DNA of 34,769 bases from Clostridiales bacterium (GTDB lineage: Bacteria; Bacillota; Clostridia; Oscillospirales; Acutalibacteraceae): assembly GCA_021200555.1 (NCBI GenBank), contig JAJQGK010000131.1:1-34769 (forward strand), read 5' to 3'. Positions 33,884-34,769 of the stretch are shown in pieces; position 1 is the stretch's first letter, and the number at the start of each line of letters is the position of its first letter. A program made the position numbers and the translations under genes. The notes below the pieces were generated by a model. The model saw nothing but the letters and a program-made list of their open reading frames with translations. It did no database searches and was not told where the DNA came from.

Positions 33884-34599
33884 GGATTTATTCTCTCTCC
33901 TTTGGCGTTTTGTCGGGCGATAATTCCCTCCGCTTTTTCCAAATCTTCCGGATAGGTGAGCTTGATGTTGTCCCTGCTCCCCATAACCATTGCGGGCTTT
34001 TTGCCGTTTTTGATAAAGACGGTGCAGGCGTCCGTATATATTTCAAATTCATCCCCGGACATATTATCGTAAAATTCTGTAAGGTCGGCAATTCTGAAGC
34101 TTTGGGGCGTTTGCCCTTGGAACATTTCCGATCTGGGCGGTATGGTGTCAATAAACTCCCCGTCTCGGCTTTCAAAAATTGTGTCCGTTGCGGGAATTAC
34201 GGTGCTGCAGGCTCCGAACCGTCTCGCCGCATTTATGTTGCTTTCGATAATTTCATCGGTGATAAAGGGTCTTACGGCGTCATGGGTCAGAATGACGTCT
34301 TCCTCGGTAATTTCCCTTTCGGCGGAGATTTTTTTTAAAACATTGTAAAGCGTTTCGTTGCGGTTTTTTCCTCCGACAACGATTTCCACACCCGTTACCG
34401 ACTGATTTATAATCTCTGCGGCGTATTTTTCGTATTCCTTTGAAACGGCGGCGTAAATTTTGTCGATTTTCCCCGAATTTGCAAAAGCCTCAATGCTCCG
34501 CAGGATTACGGGCTTGCCCGCCAGCATTATAAATTGCTTTGGAATTTCCCCGCCCATGCGAAGCCCCATTCCGCCGGCAAGAATTGCAGCGCAGACCAT
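33880..34599 (-). CDS. ispD: 2-C-methyl-D-erythritol 4-phosphate cytidylyltransferase (IspD family)
   Basis: A 239-residue cytidylyltransferase joining CTP and MEP, the step two before IspF. CAAILAGGMGLRMGGEIPKQF is the CTP-binding signature, and LTHDAVRPFI and PATDTIF are conserved internal motifs. ATG at 34599 (minus) has AAGG eight bases upstream; an in-frame GTG at 34608 overlaps that site and is rejected. Because it is coupled to a glycosyltransferase, a related role as a ribitol- or other polyol-phosphate cytidylyltransferase (TarI/Bcs1-like) is possible. No other ispD is visible in the window. Confidence 0.88.
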   Translation of the reverse strand: MVCAAILAGGMGLRMGGEIPKQFIMLAGKPVILRSIEAFANSGKIDKIYAAVSKEYEKYAAEIINQSVTGVEIVVGGKNRNETLYNVLKKISAEREITEEDVILTHDAVRPFITDEIIESNINAARRFGACSTVIPATDTIFESRDGEFIDTIPPRSEMFQGQTPQSFRIADLTEFYDNMSGDEFEIYTDACTVFIKNGKKPAMVMGSRDNIKLTYPEDLEKAEGIIARQNAKGERINP

Positions 34600-34627
34600 G
34601 TGTATCACCTTATTTTGCGAATAACGT

Positions 34628-34657
34628 TGTATCGTGGTAAGTTTGGAATTTAGTCAA
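34628..34657 (-). promoter_or_regulatory. Possible promoter for the ispD group
   Basis: On the minus strand, TTGACT (34652-34657) is followed after 18 bases by GATACA (34628-34633). The -35 is strong and the -10 weak. The site abuts the short GGAATTA tandem repeat. Confidence 0.35.
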
Positions 34658-34704
34658 TTAGGAATTAGGAATGAGGAATTAGGAATAAATGGCGGGACAC
34701 CCGC
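34656..34704. repeat. GGAATTA heptamer array with adjacent hairpin
   Basis: Four near-identical units of GGAATTA/GGAATGA occupy 34661-34687. Then GCGGG (34692-34696), ACA and CCCGC (34700-34704) form a small perfect stem. It lies in the gene-free end of the window upstream of ispD. No gene is seen from 34609 to the window end. Confidence 0.65.
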
Positions 34705-34769
34705 ACCCGATTATAAATAGAATTAATAGTTTGTACGCATTAAGCTTGATTGTTAAGATTTTAAATTTC

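Overview
The window looks like a chromosome segment from an endospore-forming Bacillota, class Clostridia, most likely a gut-type Oscillospirales/Ruminococcaceae-like organism. The evidence is a GerW-type sporulation protein, the clostridial order remA-gmk-rpoZ-priA-def-fmt-Zn peptidase-rsmB-rlmN-stp-prkC-rsgA, MEP-pathway genes, cdaA-cdaR, and a BspA-type LRR surface protein with a Cys/His tail I associate with gut Clostridia. The taxonomic call is inference. I find 33 protein genes (30 on +, 3 on -) and no tRNA, rRNA, CRISPR or prophage. All 33 reading frames look intact.

Layout. 114-2225: a secreted leucine-rich-repeat protein with its own terminator. 2469-6173: a tightly packed group of aminotransferase, ispF, cdaA (c-di-AMP synthase) and cdaR. 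6261-9919: a lipoprotein with calcium-loop-like repeats next to an OmpR-type response regulator and a histidine kinase. 9972-12082: a DUF1385 membrane protein and prmC. 12166-17867: site-2 protease, scpA, scpB, DUF2953 protein, gerW, D-Ala-D-Ala carboxypeptidase and an rRNA pseudouridine synthase (chromosome segregation, sporulation and wall genes). 18074-22693: yicC, remA, gmk, rpoZ, priA, led by a near-consensus promoter. 22804-31488: def, fmt, Zn peptidase, rsmB, rlmN, stp, prkC, rsgA (protein maturation, rRNA modification, Ser/Thr signalling, ribosome assembly). A bidirectional terminator at about 31508-31550 separates these from the minus-strand group ispD, GT2 glycosyltransferase and an Lgt-like protein.

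The least explained structure is a family of short intergenic repeats. Two full copies (15636-15809 and 16894-17067; 174 bp each, ungapped, about a dozen differences) lie in inverted orientation on either side of the carboxypeptidase gene. They have roughly 20-bp terminal inverted repeats and encode nothing. Degenerate relatives lie at 17940-18010 and 20044-20189, and end-only remnants at 9918-9938 and 12081-12113. The ends repeatedly touch or supply the stop codon of the upstream gene. Other points worth a look are the Cys/His-flanked hydrophobic tail of the LRR protein, an Lgt-family protein that seems to lack catalytic residues, and a PASTA kinase whose fourth PASTA domain is split off by a beta-rich domain and a Thr/Ala linker.
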